Shown here: positions 1 to 9,683 of the stretch, in pieces
Layout: every line of letters starts with the position of its first letter
Numbering within the stretch: the stretch's first letter is position 1
Source: Glutinoglossum americanum
Taxonomy: Eukaryota; Ascomycota; Geoglossomycetes; Geoglossales; Geoglossaceae
Direction: 5' to 3'
Assembly: GCA_020080175.1 (NCBI GenBank)
Contig: JAGHQL010000014.1
Span: 62,001 to 126,000, forward strand
Length of the DNA: 64,000 nucleotides
Notes under the pieces: model-generated
Told to the model about the DNA's origin: nothing
Databases searched by the model: none
What the model saw: the letters and a program-made list of their open reading frames with translations, nothing else
Program-made: the position numbers and the translations under genes

Positions 1-2
1 AT

Positions 3-1743
3 GCTGATAATATCAAGATTTTCGATGATAATAATATCCCGATGGAGACCTCAAGCAACGACGGTCATAGCCTCGAACAACCTATCTTGGGTCCCAAACT
101 CCTAGGTATCCTTCTAAGAGTTAAGGCAAATAGCTTGTTGCTAAGGGATCCCAGAACTACAGGCCTTCCTCGAGACATCGCCGGATCACACTGGAGGACC
201 ACCCAGCGAAACCGCTAGCCAGTCTCCCCTTGGATCGCCCACATTTAGCCAGCAATCACCGCTGCTCCATCTCGATGATAGCGAGAGCACAGCCCACAAG
301 GGAGAGCTCTCAACCGGCGACATGGAAAACGCTGTTCTCTTCTCCGCACATCTCTTGGACCACCAAGGCCATGGCCTCCCGCCCCAATACGGACTTTTGG
401 GGGGTTCTAGTTGTAGGGGAGAGGCAAGCCCAGCAGACACAAGGCTTTTCCTGAACTCAAATATCCCGTTCTCGGCGTTTATATGTGGGGTTCAGGGGAG
501 TGGAAAGTCACACACGACTTCTTGCATCATCGGCGAGTTAACCGTCCTCAAAACTTCAGTTCTCTACGAGTCCCTCCTCCTAACAGAGCTTCCTAACTAG
601 AAAACTGCCTCATCCGCTCCCCAACATTAGGGGTCCTCCAAAAACCCCTTTCGGCTCTAGTATTCCACTTCTCTGAATTCACGTCCAGCCTGAATTTCAA
701 ACCAAGCGAAGCCGCATTCCTAGCACTCCCCAACCCGCAATTTCGCTGTGGCTCAAACGTAGCTTCGGTAACCGTCCTCGTCTCGCCATCGAACTACCTC
801 AACCTCCGCACGTCGTACGGGCAGATTCCGGGGGTTACGGTTCACCCGTTTAAGCTTCGTTCTAGAGACTTGAATATCGGGGTGATGCTGAAGCTGATGT
901 CGGTCGATCAGACGCAGGGGCCACCCCTTTATATGAGTCAAGTGACGAAGGTCCTGAGGGGGATGGCGGCGGAGACTATTGGGTGTATTAATTATGGGGC
1001 GTTTAAACGTCACCTGGGGCAGCTAAATCTAGATGGTAAGCAAAGGGAGTTTTTGGGCCAACGACTCGATCTCCTGGAGTCGTTCCTGGACCTGAATGGA
1101 TCTACGACTAGTCCTGGTTTCGAGGCCGGTGGGGTCACCATCATCGATCTTTCCTGTCCCTTCATGGATGCAAATACGGCTTGTGTATTATTCCAAATCG
1201 GAATGAGTATGTACCTGGAATCCAACTCCACGGCTGGAAAAGCTATTGTTGTGGATGAGGCCCATAAAGTGCGCACATTTTCTTAATCCCCCACTCACTT
1301 CAACTGCCGCTTACAAGATATAGTACATGACCGACACACCAGCCTCAAGGGACTTGACTGAATCCCTACTAACGGTAATCCGCCAACAACGGCACTACGG
1401 CGTCCGGGTCATCATTTCAACTCAAGAGCCCACCGTGTCCCCACGCCTCATCGACCTATGCTCAATCACAGTTATCCACCGCTTTTCAAGCCCAGAGTGG
1501 TTCAATGTCCTTCGGAAACACATCTCTATTGTTGGCGAACAGGTTGTCACAAACGGTCTGGACGAGCTTTTCGAGGGAATCCTGAACCTTAGGACTGGAG
1601 AGGCAATTGTTTTTGCCCCTTCAGCGGTTGTCCAGAGGCGAGAGGGGGAAGAGCCATCAGGAAAATTGAATGGCGAGCTGTTGAAGATGAGGATGAGGAA
1701 GAGGTTGTCATGGGATTCGGGAAAATCGATTGTTTGTATTTGA
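3..1743 (+). CDS. P-loop NTPase of the HerA/FtsK-like fungal type, 5' end beyond the window
   Basis: Four visible exons: <3-105, 146-532, 601-1268, 1324-1743. They join in one frame of 526 codons including the stop. Walker A is GVQGSGKS (encoded near 487-510). Walker B is AIVVDEAHK, ending just before the third intron. A later strand reads RVIISTQEPT, as in ATPases that sense the gamma phosphate with an STQ motif. The fold suggests an ATP-driven motor or switch. The substrate is unknown. The reading frame is already open at base 3, and a Met codon at 42-44 could also serve as the start. The second intron (533-600) has a GC donor. The first intron would be only 40 bases, so the 5' part is the least certain. 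The end, RMRKRLSWDSGKS followed by a few residues and TGA, looks natural. Confidence 0.8.
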
Positions 1744-2966
1744 TCGTTCGAGGTGTCGTGTTTCGGAGGTTTCACGTTGTACGTACACGAATCAACCTTA
1801 CGGGGCATGATACTTATCCCCCATTAGAGTCCGAGATAGCCAAACGAGACGTGAACTCCACTAAAACCGCAAGAACTTCCACAATAGAGGTTTCGTACTC
1901 CCAGATTTTCTACAGTGAGCGCCACCATGTAAGCTCTATTAGAAAATAAAATTCAAGGCCATTAGGATATGTTGTTGCTTGGTCAGAACTTAAATATTGT
2001 AGCAATGTGTATTTTCTCCCAGTTGTATATATATTGTATGCAAAAGGCGAGTAGAATTACACCTACAGACCCAAGTCTATTCAAATTTTTACTTGCACCA
2101 TCTACTTTGCACTTACATTCAGTTCATTTAATTTAGCAATTATTCCCGAGTTACCTGAGTAATTTTGATGAGACTTATAAGGCTTTTAAAAAGTTGAGGA
2201 TTAAGTACCTTTTTGCCTGTGATCCCATAAGTGGGGTACTTACGCCACATCTAGCTATCCGTCTCGCTTGGCTATCTCAGACTCCAGGGGGTGGGAAAAT
2301 ACCTTGGGAGGTCTCTCGATTTAGAATGGTGACGGTGAGTTTCAATATAGACTCTTAGAGAGAATTCTATCGAATTACCGGCTGGCGAGGTGGCGTGAGA
2401 TAGAGCTACGACTGGCGGTAGGGGGTAGTTACTTAAGCGGAGAGTTGCTCTCGCAAGTAGTTAGCGGTCCTGCTTGTGAAAATGTCTCATCGAATTGCTG
2501 GAAAAGTAATGTAAAGAGAACACTCCGCACATTTAATGACACATGCTATCAACCGTTCCCTGTATATCGACTACTAAAGTATTCAATTTGCAAACCCATT
2601 AAAAGATAATAGGCAAAAGTTCAACCAGTGGAGTAGAAGGATGATCCATTCTAATGAGCGCCGAAGCCGCGAATGAGTCTGTCCCTGCTAAGACTAAATA
2701 TTAGTAACCGGAGTCATAGTTGACTACCCTCTACAGCATGCACGGCACACGATTGCCAAAGCGCTGTGGGAAAGCCAGACTAGGTTTTGTAGTTGTCATG
2801 ATGTAAGGACCGCGAGGACAGAACGAGATAATAAGTGTGACGGTTTTTTCAGAAATTCTCGATGAGGCCTTCCAATTTGTAGGCTACAGCTCGCCCCCTT
2901 CCTCCCCCCGGCATGTGTGAATCGTTTTTCCAGGTTTTTTCCTCCCTCCAGCACAAAAGTCCACTC
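1744..2966. other. Intergenic stretch holding a short inverted-repeat element
   Basis: No open frame here reads like protein. The left half is AT-rich and contains the inverted-repeat element annotated at 1825-2286. From 2287 to 2966 I see nothing beyond probable 3' flank of the two converging genes. Confidence 0.5.
1825..2286. mobile_element. MITE-like element, copy 1, with 25-base terminal inverted repeats
   Basis: The left end after a TA at 1825-1826 begins GAGTCCGAGATAGCC. The right end, read inward on the minus strand, begins GAGTCTGAGATAGCC. Over 25 bases the two ends differ at two positions, both transitions. The right flank has CA where TA would be expected. The interior is AT-rich and non-coding. 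The copy at 7236-7584, in inverted orientation, shares the ends and several interior blocks, such as a TTAAGTA stretch followed by AAGTGGGGTAC. TA target duplication would fit the Tc1/mariner superfamily. No transposase is encoded, so it would depend on a source elsewhere. Confidence 0.65.
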
Positions 2967-3809
2967 CTAGCACACCACATCTCCACCCTCAAGTTGCCAA
3001 ACGGGCCTATCACCACAAACAAAGGAGGTAAGCCCAGTTCCACTTTCAAAACCATAGCGGGGGAGAGTAGACTTAACGTAGCAATACATACCCGGATACC
3101 GCATCATTGTCCGGCACCTTATTTGAATCCGGATCCTTGAATGCCTGTGGGACCAACGAGCCGATATGTGGATTATTCCCGTTAGCGGTCACCTCATCCG
3201 CGTTGATGTTCACGCTAGCCCCAAGGTCGACAACGAGCTGCACATCTGAGGGGAGCACGAAATCCGAGTCTACAATGAAATGTAAAAATGGTCGACTCAG
3301 GTCAGCCTCCCTGCCTTGAATAAACCAATACATAACATGGAGAATGTGCTTAGTAGGATAGCAGTTGAGTGAACGTACAGAGCGTACAGTTCCGGTGACC
3401 AAACGCGACGGCTTCAGCTGATGCGAACTTAAAGACATAATTCGCGCAAAGAGTAGGGCGGTTAAGGCACTCCTGGATACAGTCGCATTTATTCTTTACC
3501 TCGGGGAAGGTCAGGTCGATTTCGGTGAGCACGCCAGTGATATCGAAGCCTCGGACATCTAGTTATTTTCAGAGAGATAGTCAGATTAAACTTGTTTATA
3601 CCGAGGATTTCCGTACGGACCGGAGGGGCGGTGAGATGGAGACTTAACGTACAGCGAATACAGCCTTTATCTTTGGTGTTGAGATGTCTGCAGATCCGAG
3701 GCAGACCATCGTTGTTATGGTCGTCGTCGTCGCCGCCGAAGTCGCGGACCGCGAGGGGGTTCGCTATGGCGCCGACTATGAAGAGCGAGAGGATGGTAGT
3801 GATACGCAT
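2967..3809 (-). CDS. Small secreted cysteine-containing protein, four exons
   Basis: Exons (minus strand): 3809-3653, 3558-3379, 3269-3092, 3006-2967, giving 184 residues. The start is the Met that opens a clear signal peptide (MRITTILSLFIVGAIANPLA); an upstream in-frame Met would bury it. An acidic, Asp-rich linker follows. Then comes a Cys-containing domain with the pattern CDCIQECLNRPTLCANYVFK, HRNCTLY and SDFVLPSDVQL. The end reads NNPHIGSLVPQAF, then PDNDAVSGPVWQ, and a terminal Cys. I recall secreted fungal proteins of this layout with CTLY and SLVPQAF blocks, but not a function. The HRNCTLY block recalls PAN/Apple-type folds, which is only a suggestion. All three introns have GTAYGT donors, and the frame and family motifs agree at each junction. 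An extracellular role is inferred. Confidence 0.8.
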
Positions 3810-5356
3810 GGCGATGTTACGGGATTTCGTTTGGCGGTATACGTGATAGTAGGTAAGTGCCAACGACAGTCTTATTTGGTAAAGCGATTGACTAGTAACT
3901 TGTTATGTAAAACGAATGGTAGGATATTACCACAAAAACTCCCAAAATTCTTCAAGGCCTTCAACGGGAAACTTGCGTCCGTGAATACCCATCTTATATC
4001 CCATCTCCCATACAACCTCCTCCCCCAGGCGACCATACAGCCGAGACCTCCCACTTCTTTCTTTCCACCCAGCCAATCCCCATACTCGCGATACTTCGTA
4101 CTGAGCAACGAGCAGCATACCGAAAATAAAAAGGCTTAACAAGCGATACGATAACCTACCCAGTATTCCAAATTCCAAATCCCTCCTCACACCCTTCATC
4201 CTAGAACCCGGCTCGAAAAACGAACATACCGTGTCTCCTAAATCCCAACCAGCAGTCGCGTGGCCAAGGCCAGCGAACTAACTTCCAGCTTCTAGCTCGT
4301 TTGTTCCCTGCAAGTTTATTCCCGGATCCTCACATAAGCTTTTCCCAACCCCGAGAGGAGAAGGGGAAGCGAATCATACGAGGAGGATATGTCACTCCAC
4401 GGCCCCCACCGACTTTCGTCAAGGCGAATACCGTTAGGTCGCAAAGGGAACGATGCGGTCGATCGCCGAACAAGTTTCTATTTTTTCGCACCGGCTGTTA
4501 GGGTTTTTGCTTTTTCTCAACGGCTGGAGACCGTGCATACGTGATCAAGTCGGCGCCCAACCAAGAGTATCCGACGATGCCATCCAGAGCGTGACGCATG
4601 CGGTTTGGGACCGCGAACCATACGATTCTCGCGCAGGTTTCTCGTATATGCCGCGCAGCTTTTTTCGATTCCGTCAAGCCTAGGATTCTATGTGTAGGAT
4701 CTAGGCCGGTTGTCGGTCGAGATCCCACACCCTCTCGTATAGCCTGGTGTCCAGCTGCAGTATGCCGCCCAAGTCTAGAACCCTGGATGGCGGGCACTAG
4801 CTCCGATCGATCGTAGTCTCTGGTCTCGGACTAGGGGAATATGGAGTCGTGCTAACCACAAAAGCCGCGTGGTATTGACATTGGTTAGAATAAATAGGTT
4901 TGTACAAAGGTTTCCTCGATGACGGCGCGAGCGGCCAACTAAGATCCAACATAAATAATAGAAAATACTGCTTGTTACAATAGAAAATTAAATTAACGTT
5001 ATGTAAAAGTAGATTATCTTTTATACCAACTCGTAGCTTAGTTATTCGATTGTTTTTTGGGGTGGTGGAATTTTGTCTTTTTGGCCAATAGGGCTTCACA
5101 AACAACCATATGGTGGATTAGAGCTTAGACCTCTCTGGGAAGCAGATCACCACGGGACTGGCTAGTAGCAAATTCTAGACATGAGGCGGTGAACTTGGAA
5201 CTTTCCTCGACGATTGACAATTGGTTTTCATTGCTAAAACTAACGAACGTGCATAACTTGGTATATTAGAATCATACCCGATCCCCGGTGGCGTATTGTG
5301 TGGTTCAGCAAACGCGGACAAGAGCAAAGCACCGCTGCAAGTTGAAACGGCAACCT
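3810..5356. other. Intergenic, no supported gene
   Basis: Probable 5' flank of the secreted-protein gene and 3' flank of the DUF899 gene. Open frames here are short and have no recognisable domains. The part from about 4940 to 5040 is AT-rich. Confidence 0.4.
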
Positions 5357-6141
5357 TCAATCTTCGGCGGAGTATTTGTCATGGTACTTGAAACCACCAA
5401 TCTTCCACTCTCCATCCTGGCGTCCGAGCGGCGTAAGATCAAGCAGGTTGTACGTGAACGAGAAGTTATCCGTACCGCGAGCGTAAGTCGAATAAGTATG
5501 ATAAACACGGTTCTCATCGCGGAGAAATACGCTCATACCCGGCTGCTCGCCCTTGCAAAACCAAGGCTTGCCCGCCTTTTCGAGCGCCGCTTTATCCATG
5601 AAGTTGTAGTCCACGGGGGCCACGGTTTCGTCCTGTGTGGCGTGGAAGTCGTAATTGAAATCGGTCCCGAAGGAGGAGTACCATGGGAAATCCCAGCCCA
5701 TTCGAGCTTTGAACGCCTCGATCTTGGCAATTGGCGCGCGGGAGATGGCCGCGAAATTGGTGTCGCGGGAGCGGAGGTGCTCAAGGTGGTTGACGTTGTC
5801 GGCGAAGAAGGAACAGCTGCTGCAGCCCTCCTCTTCGTCTGGGGGGAACATGAAGTGGTAGACGACGAGCTGGCGGTGCTTGCCAAACAGGTCCAGTAGG
5901 CTTGCTTTCCCGGTTGGGCCTTCGAAGGTGTACTCTTTGTCGATTTCCACCATCGGGAGGTTGCGGCGTTCGGCGCTAAGGGCGTCGCGAACGTGAGTAG
6001 CTTCTCTCTCCTTGGCTAGGAGGTCCTTGCGAGCAGCGATCCACTCGTTTCGGGATACAACCTAGATAGTAATGTTAGCCAGAGAGGGTGGGAAATAATG
6101 CTCTTTAGCTAGCATCCGGAGTAATGCACCTTTGGGGTCAT
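5357..6141 (-). CDS. DUF899 thioredoxin-like protein
   Basis: Two exons: 6141-6130, encoding only Met-Thr-Pro-Lys, and 6061-5357, giving 238 residues. The intron (6129-6062) has a GTGCAT donor and an ACTATCTAG acceptor. The first residues after splicing, VVSRNEWIAARKDLLAKE, are the usual start of DUF899 proteins. Further on are ERRNLPMVEIDKEY, the redox-type motif GCSSCSF in the thioredoxin-like core, and the family's ending WKIGGFKYHDKY. DUF899 proteins are found in bacteria and fungi. They have a thioredoxin fold and a poorly defined role. No signal peptide is seen, so it is probably cytosolic. Length is normal and nothing looks broken. Confidence 0.9.
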
Positions 6142-7235
6142 CTTGAATATGAAGGCAATGCTTGGCTGCTGAGTCGCAAGTTGAAATTTGATATGGGATA
6201 AGACTTCGATATAATAGAATAGCCGGAAATGAAGCTGCTGGGTGAACAAAGAACCTCCCAGACCGTGTCGATGGACGGGGTATTTATCGTCTTCATGACG
6301 CACCCACTAGGTAATGGCATGCACCTGATATCGCGTTAGGCTCGTGTTCGAGCGGGGTTTGGGGGACGCGACGCGAGTCGGCCTGATTGTTGGCCCGCAA
6401 ACGATTAGTGATCGGAGAAATGCCTCCGCCCACAAAACAAATTAATAGGATCCAGTCAAAAAAGTCAGGGTTTACAAACCGAATTTGGTGAGGTTTTCGG
6501 AGACTTTTAATTCATCCCGAATTGGCTTTATTCTTCGCCTGTAGGACGCTGCTCCTCAATCTCGTCGTGGAAATGGATGAGCCATACGGTGATGTCATTA
6601 GCACGGGTCGGAAGAGATCTTGACTTTTCATTGTAGGTGTCTGAGTCATTTCCTAAACGCAGCTTACTAGAAGAAGGAAGTTTTTCGAGGGTAATTTCAC
6701 ATTATTAATAATGGAGGAGATGGCCATGCTCTGAAGGGATCAACTAGGATAAATAGGTAGTTTTGGGGCTGGAGTGACTATGCCTGGAGTTCATTGGAGG
6801 CCGCGTGCATATCCCTGCTGAGTATGCTTTATAACTGTCACTGATACACTGCGGTGGAAGCCTACCGCCGATAAATGTCTTTCCCGTTGCATACTGTTCT
6901 CGATGTCCTATTTGAGAGCTATGAGGATTGGCCATGATGGTTGTCCTACGCTTTCTTCTACTTCATATGCTCTACGATTGTCACTTCTATATATAGATTT
7001 ATCGGCGTTAATATACTTCATCTTGTATGCTCCCTATATACACACACACTCTGCGCCCATATCACCAACGAGTTTCTGCAGGGACGTAGGAAGCTCACTA
7101 AACGCTCCATCGTAAAAGCGTATGGCGCTCCCGTGAGTGTGGGGAATCCAGTTTAATATGCTGAGTCGGTTTGAAGTGAGCGAGGGATTTTGTCACAATA
7201 CTTAGAGGAAATGGTTAAGTCGTTCGAAGCCACCT
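6142..7235. other. Intergenic, no supported gene
   Basis: 5' flank of the DUF899 gene up to a short inverted-repeat element. No open frame has coding character. A short AT- and CA-rich run lies near 7020-7060. Confidence 0.4.
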
Positions 7236-7584
7236 TAGAGTCCAAGGTGGCCGGTCGCCAGATAGGTACCCCACTTGTGTATTTTGGTGGAAAAGATACT
7301 TAATTCTTCACTTTTTCAAAGCCTCATAAATACAACTACCACTATTCAAGCCGTTAAAGAATTATTGCTTATACTAATGTGATTTTTAGTCTATAAACCA
7401 TTTGTATTCTACCGTTCTTTGCTGTACAACTTGCATACAATTGCCAAAGGAATTTTCTGCTAATCAAACAACATATTCTAATTATCCTAAATTTTGGTAA
7501 CCAATAGTGCCTACATCCTAGTACCTATTTGTGGATTTGACAAGGTTCACGTTGCGACCAGCGATCTGGCCATCTCGGACTCTA
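7236..7584. mobile_element. MITE-like element, copy 2
   Basis: TA at 7236-7237 precedes GAGTCCAAGGTGGCC. At the other end GGCCATCTCGGACTC is followed by TA at 7583-7584. A second inner inverted repeat around ATAGGTAC lies about 25 bases inside each end. The AT-rich interior aligns by eye, inverted, with the element at 1825-2286, but with many differences and with gaps. Both TA flanks are kept here, which supports TA target duplication. It encodes no protein. Confidence 0.6.
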
Positions 7585-7757
7585 TCACACCGAGCCCGAC
7601 CTCAAGATTCTCAGCTGCATTAACATGCGGAGTTCCACCGCTTGACCAAAAGAGCATCGCCAAGTGTAGGCTAGGCTCTGCGGGATTTGGTAAGGAACGC
7701 AAGACAGAGGGGAGAGCCACTCGTACTCACCCAACATAGTGGCAGCTCAGGAAATCA

Positions 7758-8819
7758 CTAACCCTCCGAACCTCCCAAAATCTCCTTCACCAACTCTAAA
7801 ACCCGATCGTGGACCCCCACAGGCGCCGCGACCGCTCCGAAATTCCTATAAAGCCTCCTACCAGCACCGAAGTCGAACTCCAACCCATTCTCGTCCGTGA
7901 CTTTGCCTCCACTCTCTGTGAAGATTAGATGCCCGCCCGCATGGTCCCAGACTGCTGCTCGATGCCAGCTTTCGCGCGGCAGTCGCACCATAACGTCGCA
8001 TCCGCCGATGGCTAAGGCGACGTACTTCATCTGTTGGCTGAATAGGTCGGTTCCTGGCCACGGAGCGCCGAGTTTCTCGGCGAGAAGGCGGTGGTGCTCG
8101 GAGTTGGTCAAGGTGCTTATGGTGTCGTCGACGAAACTGAGATCCTGGAGTTCTGTGACGGTTTTCCGCTCGATTCTGCGGGGTGGGGACAAGCTTCCGC
8201 TTGATAGTTGAGTTACGGAAGCGCCGTGACCTCGAACGGCGGAGAGCATCAACCCATAACCTTCCTTGTCCACTTGATTCTCACTGGCCTTGCCCGCCTC
8301 AAGGATGAGATTCGGGCAGCCAAGAACCCCGACCTCCTCCTGACCGTCTTCGACGAGAGAGAGACATACCGCAAACTGCTGTCCGCGGAGGAAGGTTAAG
8401 GTACCATCAATCGGGTCGAGCATCCATATACGTCCCTCCACCCCTCCGGGGTGGTAACTGCCGAGGTCGGTGGTGTCAAGCATTTCCTCTTGAGAGGACG
8501 GCGTATATAATAGGCCCTCGCCCTCCGAGTGTTCGAGATGTGTGGACGAGACTAGCTCCCAGACTCGCTTTCGGAGGCGAGGGTCTTGACGCAGCAGGTC
8601 TGCAGATTCTTCGGCTATGAATACGTCGCTAGGGAAATTGTGGTGGATGGCGCTGATGAGCAGAGCTTGCGCCGCTAGGTCGGCGATTGTGACTTCACTC
8701 TCATCGCTTTTCTCGACTGTGCCTTTGTCATCCATCGGCAGGACCCTCTTTGTTAGGAGGACGGCCCTCTGGACGGCCAGTTGGGCTATCTTGAGCTCCG
8801 CTTCATATGGGTGGCTCAT
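7758..8819 (-). CDS. HAL2-like 3'(2'),5'-bisphosphate nucleotidase
   Basis: Single exon of 353 residues, starting at the ATG at 8819. The frame stays open two codons further upstream, but without an ATG. It belongs to the lithium- and magnesium-dependent inositol monophosphatase superfamily. The metal-binding motifs are AEES (69-72), DPIDGT followed by TFLRGQQFAVCLSL (from 135), and WDHAGG (291-296). The FLRG sequence directly after DPIDGT separates HAL2/MET22-type enzymes from inositol monophosphatases. The expected reaction is removal of the 3' phosphate from 3'-phosphoadenosine 5'-phosphate, the by-product of sulfate assimilation. It probably acts in the cytosol, since no targeting signal is obvious. 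It appears intact. Fungi often carry more than one paralogue, so I do not assign the yeast symbol. Confidence 0.9.
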   Translation of the reverse strand: MSHPYEAELKIAQLAVQRAVLLTKRVLPMDDKGTVEKSDESEVTIADLAAQALLISAIHHNFPSDVFIAEESADLLRQDPRLRKRVWELVSSTHLEHSEGEGLLYTPSSQEEMLDTTDLGSYHPGGVEGRIWMLDPIDGTLTFLRGQQFAVCLSLVEDGQEEVGVLGCPNLILEAGKASENQVDKEGYGLMLSAVRGHGASVTQLSSGSLSPPRRIERKTVTELQDLSFVDDTISTLTNSEHHRLLAEKLGAPWPGTDLFSQQMKYVALAIGGCDVMVRLPRESWHRAAVWDHAGGHLIFTESGGKVTDENGLEFDFGAGRRLYRNFGAVAAPVGVHDRVLELVKEILGGSEG

Positions 8820-9120
8820 CCTCACCCGTAAGATTTCTATCTCTTATCTAGGGAGCCTAAGAGATGCGTGGCAATGAATTGGAAAAAGAGATGAATGTTA
8901 CGCAGAGGGCTTGTTGATTGTTAGCTTTGATTACGTCATCCACGCCCATGTTATTACAACAAGGGTTGTCCACCAACCCCATCACGACACCTGGTTACCC
9001 CGCCTCTGTCAAACCCAATCGATGCGGGATTCATTTAAATCATGACCGAATCGTTGGTATTGTAGGATATCTTTGCGTATCAACGGGCCAGGCCAGAAGA
9101 AGGGCAAACCACTGATTTAA

Positions 9121-9683
9121 GCGTCGGAAGGCGGCTCTATATCACGTGTCGTTTTAGCTTCTCATCGCCTTACTCAACGCGATTCCTTGTCTCCTCTCGC
9201 CCGCGATTCGGCAGTGGGATCGAAATCCCTCAACTTTGATCCTGTCGAGCGACTAGGATTCCAATATAACGGTGATATACCATCCAACGTAGCTGATTTG
9301 CCGGCCTGACTCTCGCGCGCTGAGAATAGCAACAATTGCTTTGCGCCTTTTTCTACCGTTAGCAGTCCGGGAGAGCTTCCTGGGTCGCCCGAGATGTCAA
9401 ATGAATCTGCAGTAGTTCCTAAATCGCAATCGCCGCCACGTATAATGGCACCACCCACCCAACAGCCCTCTCGCACTCTTCAAGATGCGCCCGGGAGGCT
9501 TCTAGTTATCCGTTTGCAAGTGTCGTCTAAGGGCCAACGCACTTGGAAATGCCTTAATGAGCCGGGCCTCCCCATCTCTCAAAGACAGCTCGATGCGCCG
9601 CCACCCCACGTGGGCGATACAGATTCCTCTCTACTGAGATATCTTACGACATACCTTCAAGGCGAGTCGCAGTTTGAAGGCTG
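9121..9683 (+). pseudogene. Decayed exon of an unrecognised gene
   Basis: One frame stays open for about 560 bases except for a single TGA at 9307-9309. It has plausible protein composition on both sides: FDPVERLGFQYNGDIPSN before the stop, and SSLLRYLTTYLQGESQFEGW after it. The frame ends at a good donor (GTAAGA at 9684). There is no ATG before 9394. The TGA lies where a C-to-T change in a CGA codon would put it, which would fit repeat-induced or ordinary point decay. I recognise no domain. Alternatively a short working gene could start at the ATG at 9394 and splice at 9684 to an exon I could not find. Confidence 0.35.

Noticed and set aside
5288-5899. 203-codon plus-strand open frame
   Set aside because: Antisense shadow of the DUF899 exon.
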